A DNA stretch of 64,000 nt from JABDIP01 sp965227455 (GTDB lineage Bacteria; Pseudomonadota; Alphaproteobacteria; DSM-16000; Inquilinaceae), in the NCBI GenBank assembly GCA_965227455.1, contig OZ245752.1, positions 1,674,001-1,738,000 on the forward strand, in the 5' to 3' direction. The notes beneath the pieces are model-generated. The model saw only the letters and a list, made by a program, of their open reading frames with translations, searched no databases and had not been told where the DNA came from. This document shows positions 63,420-64,000 of this stretch, in pieces. The stretch's first letter is position 1; every line of letters begins with the position of its first letter. The translations under genes were made by a program, and so were the position numbers.

Positions 63420-64000
63420 GCTAAGACAGCCAACCCGCTGCTGTTCTGGTTCCCGGCGATCATGCTGTCGCTGCTGGCGCATGCGATGCTGGTGATGATG
63501 ATCCATGCCGGCACCCAGCCGGACCCGGTGGCGATGACCGCGGAGATCCAGACCCGGATCGACGTCTCGTCCCTGGACGTGCCGTCGCAGCGGGCCGAGG
63601 CCAGCGAGCCCGAGGGTGAATTGGCCGAAGCCTCGGAGGCCTCCGGCGAGCGGCTTGGCGTGCAGGCTGTCCCGACCAGCCAGGCTCGTCCGGTCACCGC
63701 ACCCGGCCAGCAGGTCGCCGCCCTGGTGCCGGACACGCCGGCCAGCCGGCCCGTCGAAGCGACCGGCGCCACGGTGGCGGCGACGGCGGCATCCGGCGCG
63801 CAACTGGCGGCGGCGACGGTCGCCACGCCCAGCCTGACATCCGCCGCCGCACCGAGCACGACCGTGGCGGCCGCCGCGATGCCCGAAGCCGTCGCGGCAG
63901 CGGCGGTGCCGGAAACCGTGGCCGCCGCCGCTGCGATTCCGCAGGCCGCGGCGCTGGCCACGGTGCAGCCGGTCGGCGCCGCTCTGACAGCGGCAACGGC
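63414..64000 (+). CDS. TonB-like membrane-anchored Ala/Pro-rich protein (3' end outside window)
   Basis: This ORF remains open to the right edge (195 codons seen). It has a short N-terminus, one membrane helix (about 9-32, LLFWFPAIMLSLLAHAMLVMM) and then a periplasmic stretch rich in Ala, Val, Thr and Pro with acidic start, like the linker of TonB/TolA. The C-terminal domain is not visible. Its start ATG at 63414 lies in the right arm of the palindromic element, with AGGGTG 5 nt upstream. The position after exbB-exbD-exbD suggests the energy-transducing partner of that motor. Confidence 0.7.
   Translation, partial: MQAKTANPLLFWFPAIMLSLLAHAMLVMMIHAGTQPDPVAMTAEIQTRIDVSSLDVPSQRAEASEPEGELAEASEASGERLGVQAVPTSQARPVTAPGQQVAALVPDTPASRPVEATGATVAATAASGAQLAAATVATPSLTSAAAPSTTVAAAAMPEAVAAAAVPETVAAAAAIPQAAALATVQPVGAALTAAT

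Overview
The window is GC-rich chromosomal DNA of an alphaproteobacterium, most likely a Rhodospirillales-type lineage. This rests on the imp-type type VI secretion (T6SS) gene order with two tssC paralogues, the coxC-MSL-DEF order, and gene content. The genus cannot be read from the sequence.

Layout. (1) 0.1-3.9 kb holds small metabolic and envelope genes: a Tat-exported metallo-beta-lactamase-fold hydrolase, a PagL-like outer-membrane deacylase, a TauE/SafE permease, a MAPEG protein and a beta-carbonic anhydrase. (2) 3.9-11.6 kb holds probable sugar-acid and small-molecule catabolism genes: an L-idonate dehydrogenase-like MDR, a gluconate dehydrogenase-like SDR, an Asp/Glu racemase family protein, a second MDR, a VOC protein and a mandelate-racemase/muconate-lactonizing family enzyme. 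These are followed by a methyltransferase and a secreted trypsin-like protease. (3) 11.7-19.9 kb is an aerobic carbon monoxide dehydrogenase locus on the minus strand in the order coxC-M-S-L-D-E-F. CoxL carries the AYRCSFR active-site loop of form I (true CO-oxidising) enzymes, and an MHYT-LytTR regulator precedes the structural genes.

(4) 20.0-48.4 kb is a complete T6SS on the minus strand, in transcription order tssA-B-C-C2, tagJ, tssE-F-G, a lysine-methyltransferase-like gene, tssH, two hcp genes, vgrG, a DUF6931-like gene, tagH, tssJ-K-L-M, tagF and pppA. (5) 48.6-64 kb is a signalling and envelope region. It has a glycosyltransferase, two tandem exported caspase-fold proteins, an OmpA protein and two paralogous one-pass receptor kinases with BON-like and DUF4384 outer domains. 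It also has a secreted Cys-rich protein and an ExbB-ExbD-ExbD-TonB-like operon that runs off the right edge. An HD-domain gene, a beta-hydroxyacid dehydrogenase-like gene and an orphan ORF lie between the kinases.

How the parts may work together. The two kinases, the PP2C phosphatase, the FHA protein and an N-terminal KTVIRP motif in TssL make up a threonine-phosphorylation circuit like the one known in Agrobacterium. A GTGA-N6-TCAC palindrome recurs upstream of both hcp genes, one caspase gene and one kinase gene, and the two kinase genes share a conserved promoter, so regions 4 and 5 may be co-regulated. The least familiar part is the kinase/caspase/OmpA/ExbBD-TonB assembly. Non-coding features of note are a 262-bp three-stem palindromic element between exbD2 and the tonB-like gene, a nested repeat that supplies the leader of the gene at 57.0 kb, and overlapping repeats upstream of coxM.
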